The notes beneath the pieces were generated by a model. That model was not told the origin of the DNA. It saw nothing but the letters and a program-made list of their open reading frames with translations, and did not search any database. A stretch of 64,000 nt of DNA from Nocardia colli (GTDB lineage: Bacteria > Actinomycetota > Actinomycetes > Mycobacteriales > Mycobacteriaceae): the NCBI RefSeq assembly GCF_008704205.1, contig NZ_VXLC01000008.1, forward strand, positions 330,940 through 394,939, written 5' to 3'. Shown here piece by piece: positions 17,403 to 25,309 of this stretch (within the stretch, counting starts at the first letter, position 1; the number at the start of each line of letters is the position of its first letter). A program made the translations under genes and the position numbers.

Positions 17403-18154
17403 GACAACCCGTCCTCTCCGCCGACGCGGCCGCCGACCAGCCGGACGAACGCCTCCTCCAACGTCGTCTCGCCGCGCACCTCGTCCACGGTGCCCGCCGC
17501 GACCACGCGGCCGCCGGTGATCACCGCGACCCGGTCGCACATGCTCTGCACCAGCGCCATCACGTGACTGGACAGCACCACCGAGCCGCCGGCCGCGACG
17601 AAGCGTTGCAGGATGACCCGAATCGTGCTGCCGGACACCGGATCCACCGCCTCGAACGGTTCGTCGAGCACCAGCAGTTTCGGCGCGTGCAGCAGCGCGG
17701 TCGCCAGGCCGATCTTCTTGCGCATGCCCGCGGAGTAGTCGACCACCAAGGTCTTTTCCGCGCCGGTCAATTCGAAGACGCCGAGCAGTTCGTCGGCGCG
17801 CTCGGCGACGGTGGCCTCCGGCATGCCACGCAAAAGGCCGGTGTAGGTGAGCAATTCGCGGCCGGTGAGCCGTTCCGGCAGCGCGAGACCGTCCGGCAGC
17901 ACGCCGACCAGGGTCTTCGCCCGGATCGGATCGGCCCACACGTCGGCGCCGAAGATCTCGGCGCGGCCGCCGTCCGGGCGGAGCAGTCCACAGGCCATCG
18001 ACAGCGTCGTCGTCTTGCCCGCGCCGTTCGGGCCGACCAGGCCGAAGAAGGAACCCGGCGGCACCGCCAGGCTCACGTTGTCGACGACCCACGGTCCGCC
18101 GAAGCGTTTACACAGGCCGGTCAGGTGCAGTGCGGGCTGATGGTCAGGTTGCAT
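17387..18154 (-). CDS. ABC transporter ATP-binding protein
   Basis: 255 aa with all nucleotide-binding motifs in order: Walker A GPNGAGKTTTL near residue 42, signature YSAGMRKKIGLATAL, Walker B KLLVLDEPFEAVDP and the H-loop SSHVMALVQSM. The signature SAGMRKK rather than LSGGQ places it with ABC-2 drug or lipid exporter ATPases. It energises the permease encoded immediately downstream. It starts 71 bp from the stop of the monooxygenase gene on the same strand. Confidence 0.93.
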   Translation of the reverse strand: MQPDHQPALHLTGLCKRFGGPWVVDNVSLAVPPGSFFGLVGPNGAGKTTTLSMACGLLRPDGGRAEIFGADVWADPIRAKTLVGVLPDGLALPERLTGRELLTYTGLLRGMPEATVAERADELLGVFELTGAEKTLVVDYSAGMRKKIGLATALLHAPKLLVLDEPFEAVDPVSGSTIRVILQRFVAAGGSVVLSSHVMALVQSMCDRVAVITGGRVVAAGTVDEVRGETTLEEAFVRLVGGRVGGEDGLSWLAS

Positions 18155-18225
18155 GTCCCCCGGGGTCCTTTCGGGTCGATGTTCCCCAGAGAGTACGGAC
18201 CATCAGCCCGCGTGGTTCGAGCGAA

Positions 18226-19431
18226 TCAGGCCGCCGCGGCGAGTTCTTTCTGCGCCGGGGCGTCCCAGTCGATCCGATAGCGCTGCTCGGGGCCCATGCT
18301 CTTCTCCGGGTTCATCAGCTTGACGAACAGCGGCGCCATCAGTTGCATCAGCTTGCGTCCGACCGGCCCGAGGGTCTTGCTGTGATTGGTCTTCGCGACC
18401 CGGGCGGCGACGGCTTCCACCCGGGGCCTGCGCAGCTGCTCATAGGTGGCGAAGGCGGCCTCGGGCGTCGGCAGATCGCGCAGGCAGCGAGCCACCTGGA
18501 CGGCGCTCTCGATGGCCAGCGAGGCGCCCTGCCCGGAACTGTTCGACGGCGCGTGCACCGCGTCCCCGACCAGCGCCATCCGGCCGCGGAACCAGTGCGG
18601 CACCGACGGCATGATGTGCAGTGCCCCGGACACTTCCAGCTGTTCCTCGGTGGTGCGCCGAGCGAATTCACCGCCGGGCGTGTCGTCGGCGTAAGTCTCG
18701 CGCAGGATGCCGAGCCAGTGCGACTTAGGAATCGCCCGGGCCGCGGTGAGCGACAGGTACTCCTTGTGCGGCAGGTTCGCGCCCCACATCACACGGCCGT
18801 CGCCGGTCGGCCCGTACAGGTAGTAGGCCTTCTTACCGAAAGCGAAGGTCATGGAGTCCGGCTCGACGTGACCGTCATAGTCGATGATCGCGCCGAAGCC
18901 GAGCATGCCGAGGTATTCGGGGCCCGGTGCGTCCGGGTCGATCAGCCCGCGCACGGTGGACCGGATGCCGTCGGCGCCGATCAGCACGTCGGCAGTGGCG
19001 GTGCTGCCGTCGGTGAACCGGGCGGTGATGCCCGCGTCCGACTCGACCACGTCGACCAGGCGCTTGTTGTATTCGAACGGCACGCCGGCGGCGACCGCGT
19101 GATCGTGCAGGGTCTGGTGCAGTTCGCCGCGATCGACCAGTTGCAGCGGCGGCAGGCCGGTCAACCCACGCATGAACATGTCCTTCCCGCCGATGGACAG
19201 GCCCATCTTGGAGATCGGCTTGGCGATGCCGCGGACCGCGTCGCCCGCGCCGATGATGTCCAGGGCGGCAATGCCGTTCGGGGCGAGCGCGAGCCCGCTG
19301 CCGATGTTGTAGGACGAGCCGGGATAGGCCTCGTAGACGCGGGCATCAATGCCCGCCTCGAGCAGCGCGGTGGCGGCGACCGGTCCGGCGATGCCGCCGC
19401 CGATGACCAGTGCGGTTCTTACTTGTGACAT
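18226..19431 (-). CDS. FAD-dependent monooxygenase (PHBH fold)
   Basis: 401 aa from ATG at 19431 with CTGGAGAC upstream. FAD motifs: ALVIGGGIAGPVAATALLEA at the N-terminus, VLIGADGIRSTVRG in the middle and MALVGDAVHAPSNSSGQGAS near residue 300. It lies downstream of a PadR regulator and a DHA2 exporter on the same strand, a classic detoxification layout of modify plus export under a ligand-sensing repressor. The substrate is probably an aromatic or polyketide-like toxin (inference). Confidence 0.92.
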   Translation of the reverse strand: MSQVRTALVIGGGIAGPVAATALLEAGIDARVYEAYPGSSYNIGSGLALAPNGIAALDIIGAGDAVRGIAKPISKMGLSIGGKDMFMRGLTGLPPLQLVDRGELHQTLHDHAVAAGVPFEYNKRLVDVVESDAGITARFTDGSTATADVLIGADGIRSTVRGLIDPDAPGPEYLGMLGFGAIIDYDGHVEPDSMTFAFGKKAYYLYGPTGDGRVMWGANLPHKEYLSLTAARAIPKSHWLGILRETYADDTPGGEFARRTTEEQLEVSGALHIMPSVPHWFRGRMALVGDAVHAPSNSSGQGASLAIESAVQVARCLRDLPTPEAAFATYEQLRRPRVEAVAARVAKTNHSKTLGPVGRKLMQLMAPLFVKLMNPEKSMGPEQRYRIDWDAPAQKELAAAA

Positions 19432-19615
19432 GGATGTCTCCAGGATTGATGGTGCGGGTGTTTTTCGAATCCCCGAACCAACCCGTGCACCACGCACCCA
19501 GTTATCCTGTGGTTGCCAGCCTTGTAGCCGGGTGCGCGCATGCGGGCGCGGTTCGAGACTGTTCAATCGGGCTCGGCGGCGGTGTTGCCGCACCCCGCCG
19601 AGCCTGGTCTCGCTG

Positions 19616-20275
19616 TCAGGATGTTTCCGGTTGGGCCATCCTCCCTTCCACGGACGCGACCACTTCCGCGGGCGAGATGTTGTCGGCGTGTATCTGCCGC
19701 CACCACTCCACCTCGGGGAACGTGCCGTCGATGAGCTCGTCGCGCAGCGAGCTGGCCCAGGCCGCTTCGGCTTCCAGCATGGCGAGCCCGAACTCGGATT
19801 CGATGATGAACAGCCGGGGCAGCTTCATGGCGGCGACCTTGTCGAGTTCGGCGCGCACACCGTCGATGGTGTGACCAAGCGCGTCGATGCGCTTACCGAG
19901 TAATTCGATGACCTCGTCGGGAGGCAGCACCGAGAGAATGGACAGGCCGGCGACGAAGCGGTGCTGTTCCGGCTCCGGCACGGCGACCAGTTCCCTGGTC
20001 CAGTCGACGAGTTCGGCGCGCCCGGCGTCGGTGAGCTGGTAGATCACCCGTTCCGGGCGCGCGCCGTCGCGCTCGCTGCCGACGATCTCCAGGTAGCCGA
20101 CCTTCTCCAGGTTCTGCACGACGGTGTAGAGCGAGCCCCACTTGATCACCATGTCGTGGTCCTTGCCGCGGTCACGCAGCGTCTGCGCGATCTCGTAGCG
20201 GTGCTTGGGCCGGTCGATCATCGCCGAGAGCACCGCCAGCGCGAGCAGATTGTTCACCTTGCGCTTCGTGGCCAT
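19616..20275 (-). CDS. PadR-family transcriptional regulator
   Basis: 219 aa. ATG at 20275 is chosen over the adjacent GTG at 20278 because AAGGAGG then sits 4 nt upstream. The N-terminal winged helix (LLALAVLSAMIDRPKHRYEI, then WGSLYTVVQNLEKVGYLEI) and C-terminal coiled dimer domain (about 100-200) are those of PadR-s2-like repressors. It lies between the DHA2 exporter and the FAD monooxygenase on one strand; its leader carries an inverted repeat, so it probably represses itself and the monooxygenase. Confidence 0.92.
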   Translation of the reverse strand: MATKRKVNNLLALAVLSAMIDRPKHRYEIAQTLRDRGKDHDMVIKWGSLYTVVQNLEKVGYLEIVGSERDGARPERVIYQLTDAGRAELVDWTRELVAVPEPEQHRFVAGLSILSVLPPDEVIELLGKRIDALGHTIDGVRAELDKVAAMKLPRLFIIESEFGLAMLEAEAAWASSLRDELIDGTFPEVEWWRQIHADNISPAEVVASVEGRMAQPETS

Positions 20276-20285
20276 CACACCTCCT

Positions 20286-20316
20286 TACTCGTCTACGAAT
20301 ATACGTGCACGAGTAT
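20286..20316. promoter_or_regulatory. Probable PadR operator
   Basis: TACTCGT (20286-20292) and ACGAGTA (20309-20315) form an inverted repeat with a 16-nt spacer. The whole element is AT-rich relative to its surroundings and lies directly upstream of the padR ribosome-binding site. Size and spacing suit a PadR dimer. Inferred from position. Confidence 0.5.
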
Positions 20317-20357
20317 TTGTGATGCAAGGGCGTCTTGCGGGGCGAGTGCGGGCGAAT

Positions 20358-22391
20358 TCAGGTGCGAGCGGGTTCGTGCTCGCCGGCCTCTTGCTCGAGC
20401 AGCTTGGCGGCAAGGTTGTCCAGGGCCTGGTCGAACAGGGCACGGTCGGCGGGGTCGTCGTTGTTCCAGTCGTCGAGCCTGCGGTCGAGCCAGCGCCGCC
20501 ACGCCGCCTTGACCCGGTCCAGCTCGGCCTGGCCCTGATCGGTCAGGCGCAGCTCGTGGCCGTCGTCGACCAGGTAGCCCTTGTCCGCGACCCGGCGATA
20601 GATCGGCGCGAGGACGTCGTCGGGGAGCTTGTGTGCCCGGGCGACCGAGTCGAGGGTGGCGCCGCCTTGGACGCGGTCGCGCAGGTAGACCTGGCCGAGC
20701 GCCCACGCCTCGCCGCGGCTCAGCGTGCTGCCCGCGTCGGCGAGGATGCGCGGTCCGATCGGCCCCTCGGCGTGTTCTTTGCGCAGCGATCCGGCGATGG
20801 CGCGTTCCAGCTGGACCACCCGGTCCGCGGAGTCCGGCACCGAAAAGCCTTCGCCCACATCGCCTGCGCTCGTTCGGGAGCTGTCGCGCAGCGGAACCTC
20901 TTTGAGGAACCAGGCGACCACGAAACCGACCAGCGCGACCGGGACCACCCAGACGAAGACGTGATCGATGGTGTTGGCGTAGGCGTCGATGATCGGCGCC
21001 GCCGCATCTTCCGGAACCTTTTGCAGCGCTTGTGGATTCGCCGCGACCGCGGGCGGCACCACCTGCACCTGGACCAGCGCCTCACGCAGGTTCGGGCCGA
21101 TTTCGTTGCTGTACAGCGTGCCGAAAATCGCTGTGCCGAAGGTACTTCCGAGGGTACGGAAGAAAGTGACGCCGGAGGTCGCGGTGCCGAGTTGCGCGTA
21201 CGGCACGGTGTTCTGCACGACGATGGTGAGCACCTGCATGGTCAAGCCGATGCCCAGGCCGAGGATCAGCATGTACAGCGATTCTTCCCAGAAGCCGGTG
21301 TCGCGGCCCATGGTCGACATCAGATACAGCCCGAGCGCCATCACCAGCGTGCCGACGATCGGGAAGTACCGGTAGTGGCCGGTCTTGCCGACCACCTGGC
21401 CGGACAGGATCGAGGTGACCAGCAGCCCGGCCACCAGCGGCAGCGAGCGCACGCCGGACATGGTCGCCGAAACCCCGTCCACGTATTGCAGATACGCGGG
21501 CAGGTAGGTGATCGATCCGAGCATGGCGAAGCCGCAGATGAAGCTGAGGATCGAGCAGACGGTGAACACTCTGCTGCGGAACAAACCCATCGGCAGCATG
21601 GGTTCCTCGGCCCGCAATTCGACCACGACGAACGCCGCGAACAGCACCACCGACGCGGCGAACAGCCCGAGGATCATCGACGAGCCCCACGCGTATTCCT
21701 GCCCGCCCCACTCCAACCCGAGGATGAGCGTGGAGACCGCGACGGCGACCAGGCCGATGCCCGCGTAGTCGATGATCGGCTTGATCGCCGCGCGCACCCG
21801 CGGAATGGTGCGGGCCGACATGACGATCATGATGATCGCGACCGGCACGTTGACGTAGAAGCACCAGCGCCAGCTCGCGTGGTCGGTGAACAGGCCGCCG
21901 AGCGTCGGCCCGATCACCGTGGTGACGCCGAAGACCGCACCCAGCGCGCCCTGATATTTACCGCGCTGGCGCAGCGGGATGGTGTCGGCGATGAGCGCCA
22001 TCGCGGTGACCATCAGCCCGCCGCCGCCGAAACCCTGGATGCCGCGGGCGATGATCAGCAGCGTCATCCCGTTGGCCAGGCCGGCGATCATCGAGCCGAC
22101 GATGAAGATCAACGCGCTGAGCTGGAAGATCAACTTGCGGCCGAACAGGTCGCCGAGCTTGCCGGCCAGCGCGGTCGCCACCGCCTCGGCGAGCAGATAC
22201 GCCGTGACCACCCAGGCCATGTGCCCGGCCTCGCCGAGATCGGCGACGATCGTCGGCAGCGCGGTGGACACGATCGTCTGATCGAGCGCCGCCAGCAGCA
22301 TGCCCAGCACAATGGTGGCGAACACGAGGTTGATCTTCGCCCGGCTCATCGGCTCGGGAGCTTTCTCGGCGACAGCGACTGCACCGGTCAT
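20358..22391 (-). CDS. DHA2-family MFS drug exporter fused to a C-terminal winged-helix domain
   Basis: 677 aa, against about 500 for an ordinary 14-helix DHA2 exporter. Residues 20-510 are the transporter: motif C region and GLFGRKLIF-type loop (GDLFGRKLIF), VTAYLLAEAVATALAGKLGD and GATSGVTFFRTLGS-like elements. Residues 525-677 are a soluble tail that resembles a MarR-type winged helix (GYLVDDGHELRLTDQGQAEL, then DRALFDQALDNLAAKLLEQE). The tail may sense substrate or be a fold relic; DNA binding by a membrane protein is unproven. ATG at 22391 follows TTG. Confidence 0.9.
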   Translation of the reverse strand: MTGAVAVAEKAPEPMSRAKINLVFATIVLGMLLAALDQTIVSTALPTIVADLGEAGHMAWVVTAYLLAEAVATALAGKLGDLFGRKLIFQLSALIFIVGSMIAGLANGMTLLIIARGIQGFGGGGLMVTAMALIADTIPLRQRGKYQGALGAVFGVTTVIGPTLGGLFTDHASWRWCFYVNVPVAIIMIVMSARTIPRVRAAIKPIIDYAGIGLVAVAVSTLILGLEWGGQEYAWGSSMILGLFAASVVLFAAFVVVELRAEEPMLPMGLFRSRVFTVCSILSFICGFAMLGSITYLPAYLQYVDGVSATMSGVRSLPLVAGLLVTSILSGQVVGKTGHYRYFPIVGTLVMALGLYLMSTMGRDTGFWEESLYMLILGLGIGLTMQVLTIVVQNTVPYAQLGTATSGVTFFRTLGSTFGTAIFGTLYSNEIGPNLREALVQVQVVPPAVAANPQALQKVPEDAAAPIIDAYANTIDHVFVWVVPVALVGFVVAWFLKEVPLRDSSRTSAGDVGEGFSVPDSADRVVQLERAIAGSLRKEHAEGPIGPRILADAGSTLSRGEAWALGQVYLRDRVQGGATLDSVARAHKLPDDVLAPIYRRVADKGYLVDDGHELRLTDQGQAELDRVKAAWRRWLDRRLDDWNNDDPADRALFDQALDNLAAKLLEQEAGEHEPART

Positions 22392-22446
22392 CAAAACAGT
22401 ATGGTCTTGTTTCGCTGAGCTGTCCGTCCAGCGACACGGCAGTGAT

Positions 22447-23390
22447 TCAGCCGAGCAGTCCTTCCAGCGCTTTCACGCGTCCCGGTCGACGCAGCTTGGC
22501 CATGCCCTTCGCCTCGATCTGGCGGGCGCGTTCGCGGGAGAATCCGTAGGTCTTGCCGATCTCGTCGAGCGTCTTCGGGTCGGCGCCGTCGAGGCCGAAG
22601 CGCAGGGCGATCACCCGGGCCTCGCGGTCGGTCAGGCCGGTGAGGACCTCGGCGAGCTGGCGTTTTATCACCGTCGCGAGGGCCGTCTCGGCGGGATCGG
22701 GCGCGGTGTCGGCGAGGAGTTCGCCGAACTCGGCGGTGTCGTCGGCGCCCACCGGGGTGTGCAGCGAAATCGTTCGCGCGCATGGTCGAGCACCTCGCGC
22801 ACCTTGTCCGGGGTCAGGTCGAGTTCGGCGGCCAGTTCGGCGACTGTGACGTCGCGCCCGAGTTGCTGGGTGAGTGCCCGGCGGGTGCGGGTCACCCGGT
22901 TCAGCACCTCGACGACGTGCACCGGGATGCGGATGGTGCGGCCCTGGTCGGCCAGCGCGCGGCCGATGCCCTGCTTGATCCACCAGGTGGCGTAGGTGGA
23001 GAACTTCAGGCCGCGGTGGTGATCGAACTTCTCCACCGCGCGGATCATGCCGAGGGTGCCCTCCTGCACCAGGTCGAGCAGTGAGATGCCGACCGGTGTC
23101 GGGTAGCGCTTGGCGATCGAGACGACGAGGCGCAGGTTGGCCTCGATCATGTGGTCCTTGGCGCGTTGGCCGTCGGCGATTCGGCGACGCAACTCACGCT
23201 GGTCCGCGGGGTCGGCGGTGGCGAGTTGCTCGGCGGCGCGGACACCCGATTCGATGCGCTCCGCCAGCTCGACCTCCTGCGTGGCGGTGAGCAGCGGGGT
23301 GCGGGCGATGAGCCGCAGGTAGTCGCGGACCGGGTCTTCGCTGACCGTGCCGGAGACGCGGGTGGGGCGGGCGGTGCAGAGCTGGGTCAC
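22447..23390 (-). pseudogene. Principal-like (group 2) sigma-70 factor, interrupted by a one-base frameshift
   Basis: Regions 1.2-3 read from GTG at 23390: DPVRDYLRLIARTPLLTATQ, LRLVVSIAKRYPTPVGISLL, GLKFSTYATWWIKQGIGRAL and TIRIPVHVVEVLNRVTR. Near 22771 the frame is lost after DHARE; regions 3-4 continue in another frame as ISLHTPVGADDTAEFGELL, then LTDREARVIALRFGLDG and FSRERARQIEAKGMAKLRRP. Homologues have ARE-P-[IV]-SLHTP here, so one C of a CCG proline codon appears missing. Either a real inactivating mutation or a sequence error. All functional motifs on both sides are well conserved, so any loss is recent. Confidence 0.85.
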
Positions 23391-23417
23391 GGGTGAGTCC
23401 TTCCGAAGGGAGCGAAC

Positions 23418-23444
23418 CGGGCGCCGGCACAAGGCCGGCGCCCG
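23418..23444 (-). terminator. GC-rich hairpin between the small basic gene and the sigma gene
   Basis: CGGGCGCCGGC (23418-23428) and GCCGGCGCCCG (23434-23444) form a perfect 11-bp stem with a 5-nt loop, about 28 nt before the sigma-factor start codon. There is no U-tract, so it may be an attenuator or processing site rather than a full terminator. Confidence 0.5.
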
Positions 23445-23464
23445 GCGGGTCGGGCACTCGACGA

Positions 23465-23674
23465 TCAGCCGCGGCCGGGGATGCGCAGCGGGCGCTGCGG
23501 GGCCGCGCGGAACGCGGCCTGGCTGCGAGACAGTCCCGCGCTCTTGCGGTCGAGCCGGGGCGCGGCCGGGAATCCGTTGGTGCGCTGCTTCTTTCGCTCG
23601 GACGCGCGGTCACTCGGCGCGAAGCGGTTCAGGACTGCGTCGATGGTGTTTTGCGCGGTGGTCTTGTCGGCCAT
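23465..23674 (-). CDS. Small basic hypothetical protein upstream of the sigma factor
   Basis: 69 aa from ATG at 23674 (MADKTTAQNTIDAVLNRFAP); an in-frame ATG at 23746 with AAGGAG 11 nt upstream would add 24 residues. The product is strongly basic and rich in Arg, Ala, Ser and Pro (SERKKQRTNGFPAAPRLDRK), with a short amphipathic helix at the start and no membrane segment. It is transcribed from an unusually good promoter at 23784-23812 and precedes the sigma gene by 74 bp. I do not recognise a family; a nucleic-acid-binding or sigma-partner role would be a guess. Confidence 0.6.
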   Translation of the reverse strand: MADKTTAQNTIDAVLNRFAPSDRASERKKQRTNGFPAAPRLDRKSAGLSRSQAAFRAAPQRPLRIPGRG

Positions 23675-23783
23675 GGTGGCTGGTCCCTTTCGGTCGGTGC
23701 TGGCGCTGGTGCGGGCCGGGGTCGCTTCGACAAGTCCGTGATTCATACGCGGTGGCGCTCCTTCGTTCTCGGTAACGAGGACA

Positions 23784-23812
23784 AAATTAGAACAGACCTA
23801 AAAATATGTCAA
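23784..23812 (-). promoter_or_regulatory. Near-consensus sigma-70 promoter for the small basic gene and sigma factor
   Basis: On the minus strand TTGACA (23807-23812) and TAATTT (23784-23789) are separated by exactly 17 bp in an AT-rich island. This is much closer to consensus than any other promoter in the window. An imperfect inverted repeat (GACCTAAAAAT 23795-23805, AAATTTTGGTC 23817-23827) overlaps the spacer and -35, where a repressor such as the divergent TetR protein could bind. Confidence 0.75.
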
Positions 23813-23848
23813 GCATAAATTTTGGTCGGTATCAGATATGGTGATCGC

Positions 23849-24484
23849 ATGAGCACAGAGACGTTGAGCCTCCGGGACCGGAAAAAAGCGCAGACCAGGG
23901 AGAACATCTCCCATCAGGCGACCGTGCTGTTCCTCGAACACGGCTACGACAAGGTGACGATCGCCGACGTCGCGGCCGCCGCGCAGGTCGCCAAGATGAC
24001 GGTGACCAACTACTTCCCGCGCAAGGAAGACCTGGCGCTCGATCTGCACGACGTGTTCGTGGATCAGCTCGCGCGGATCGTGCGCGAGCGCGAGCCCGGC
24101 CAATCCGCGCTGGCGGCGCTGCGGGCGGCCTATCTGACCGCGGCGGCCGAGCAGGATCCGGTGGCCGGGTTCTCCGGGCCGGAGTTCGCCAAGCTGATCA
24201 GCGACAGCCCGGCGCTGGTCGCGCGGCTGCGCGAATTCCACGACGAGCGCGAACAGTCGCTCGCGGACACCTTGGCGGCCGAAACCGGCTCGGCGGCAAC
24301 GGATATCACGCCGCGCGTGGCGGCCGCGCAATTAGGCGGGGTGCATCGGGTGCTGTTCGACGAGACCATGCGCCGCACCCTCGACGGTCAGTCGAACGAC
24401 GAAATCGCCACGGCCATCATCGAATACATCGGCACGGCGTTCGACGCGCTGGCCCCGTCGCTGAACGACTACGCCGTGCGCTGA
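23849..24484 (+). CDS. TetR-family transcriptional regulator
   Basis: 211 aa. The helix-turn-helix is at about 12-60 (TRENISHQATVLFLEHGYDK, then IADVAAAAQVAKMTVTNYFP); the C-terminal ligand domain runs to the end. TATGGT ends 6 nt before the ATG, consistent with a leaderless transcript. It is divergent from the small basic gene and sigma factor and likely represses their consensus promoter. Its last 16 bp overlap the convergent TetR gene. Confidence 0.9.
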   Translation: MSTETLSLRDRKKAQTRENISHQATVLFLEHGYDKVTIADVAAAAQVAKMTVTNYFPRKEDLALDLHDVFVDQLARIVREREPGQSALAALRAAYLTAAAEQDPVAGFSGPEFAKLISDSPALVARLREFHDEREQSLADTLAAETGSAATDITPRVAAAQLGGVHRVLFDETMRRTLDGQSNDEIATAIIEYIGTAFDALAPSLNDYAVR

Positions 24485-25113
24485 TCAGGAACTTCCAGCA
24501 GCGACAGCGCGATCGGCACCAGCAATTCCACCAGTTCGCCGACCGCGGGCCGCGGATCGGCCAGCACCCATTCGTGCGCGAGTCCGTTGATCGCGCCGAT
24601 GAGAGCGCTTGCGCCCCAGGCACTTCCGCCGCGAATCCGGGCGCCCGGCGCCACTGTCGGCACCAGACTGTTCTCCAGCAGCGCGGCCCACGCGTGCCGC
24701 CGTTCCCGGCGGTGCCGCTCCATCCGGTCGCTGACGCCGACCACCTCGACGAAGGCGACCTTGGCCCGATACGGGTCCGAGCCGATCGAGCCGAGGTAGG
24801 CCGCGACCATGGCGGTCATCGCCGCGGTCATGTCGACCTGCGGATCGAGTTCGGCCAGCGCCACGACGAGCACGCCCGCCGCGTCGTCCTGGATCCGGTC
24901 GTAGGCGGCGACCAGCACGTCCTCCCTGGTCTGGAACTCCTCGTAGAACTGCCGCTTGGACAGCGACGCGGCGGCGCAGACGTCGGCGAGCGAGCAGTTG
25001 GCGTAGCCGCGTTCGGCGAAGATCCGGGTCGCCGCGTCGAGGAACCGCGCGCGGCGCTCGGCCTTGCGTTCCGTTACGGCGCGTCCGCCGTATTGCCTGC
25101 CCACGATGGTCAC
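24469..25113 (-). CDS. TetR-family transcriptional regulator
   Basis: About 214 aa if GTG at 25113 is used. The start is uncertain because no good ribosome-binding site is visible and the frame stays open to 25221 through an Arg-rich stretch. The helix-turn-helix is clear (ARFLDAATRIFAERGYANCS, then LADVCAAASLSKRQFYEEFQ), followed by a typical TetR C-domain ending LLVPIALSLLEVP. No divergent gene partner is close, except the secreted lipase gene starting about 200 bp away on the other strand, which could be its target. Confidence 0.85.
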   Translation of the reverse strand: MTIVGRQYGGRAVTERKAERRARFLDAATRIFAERGYANCSLADVCAAASLSKRQFYEEFQTREDVLVAAYDRIQDDAAGVLVVALAELDPQVDMTAAMTAMVAAYLGSIGSDPYRAKVAFVEVVGVSDRMERHRRERRHAWAALLENSLVPTVAPGARIRGGSAWGASALIGAINGLAHEWVLADPRPAVGELVELLVPIALSLLEVPDQRTA

Positions 25114-25309
25114 CCGTCCACCGTATCGGAGCCACCGCCGCAACCGTCGTGACCAGGCACGTTCACGTCGGGCGCGAACGTGCGGCAACCAGGCTGCCGG
25201 ATAGGTCTCACCGACCGGCATTTGTGATCCGCGTCATGGCGTTGCATACTCGACGCATCTGAAACCAACTGGGCTCACATGTGCGTCCGGGCAACAAAGA
25301 GGTTGATCT

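Noticed and set aside
17403..18092. Longer ABC permease start inside the ATPase gene
   Set aside because: The extension is Arg/Gly-rich and out of phase with the ATPase; GTG at 17402 gives the expected overlap and a membrane protein from the first residues.
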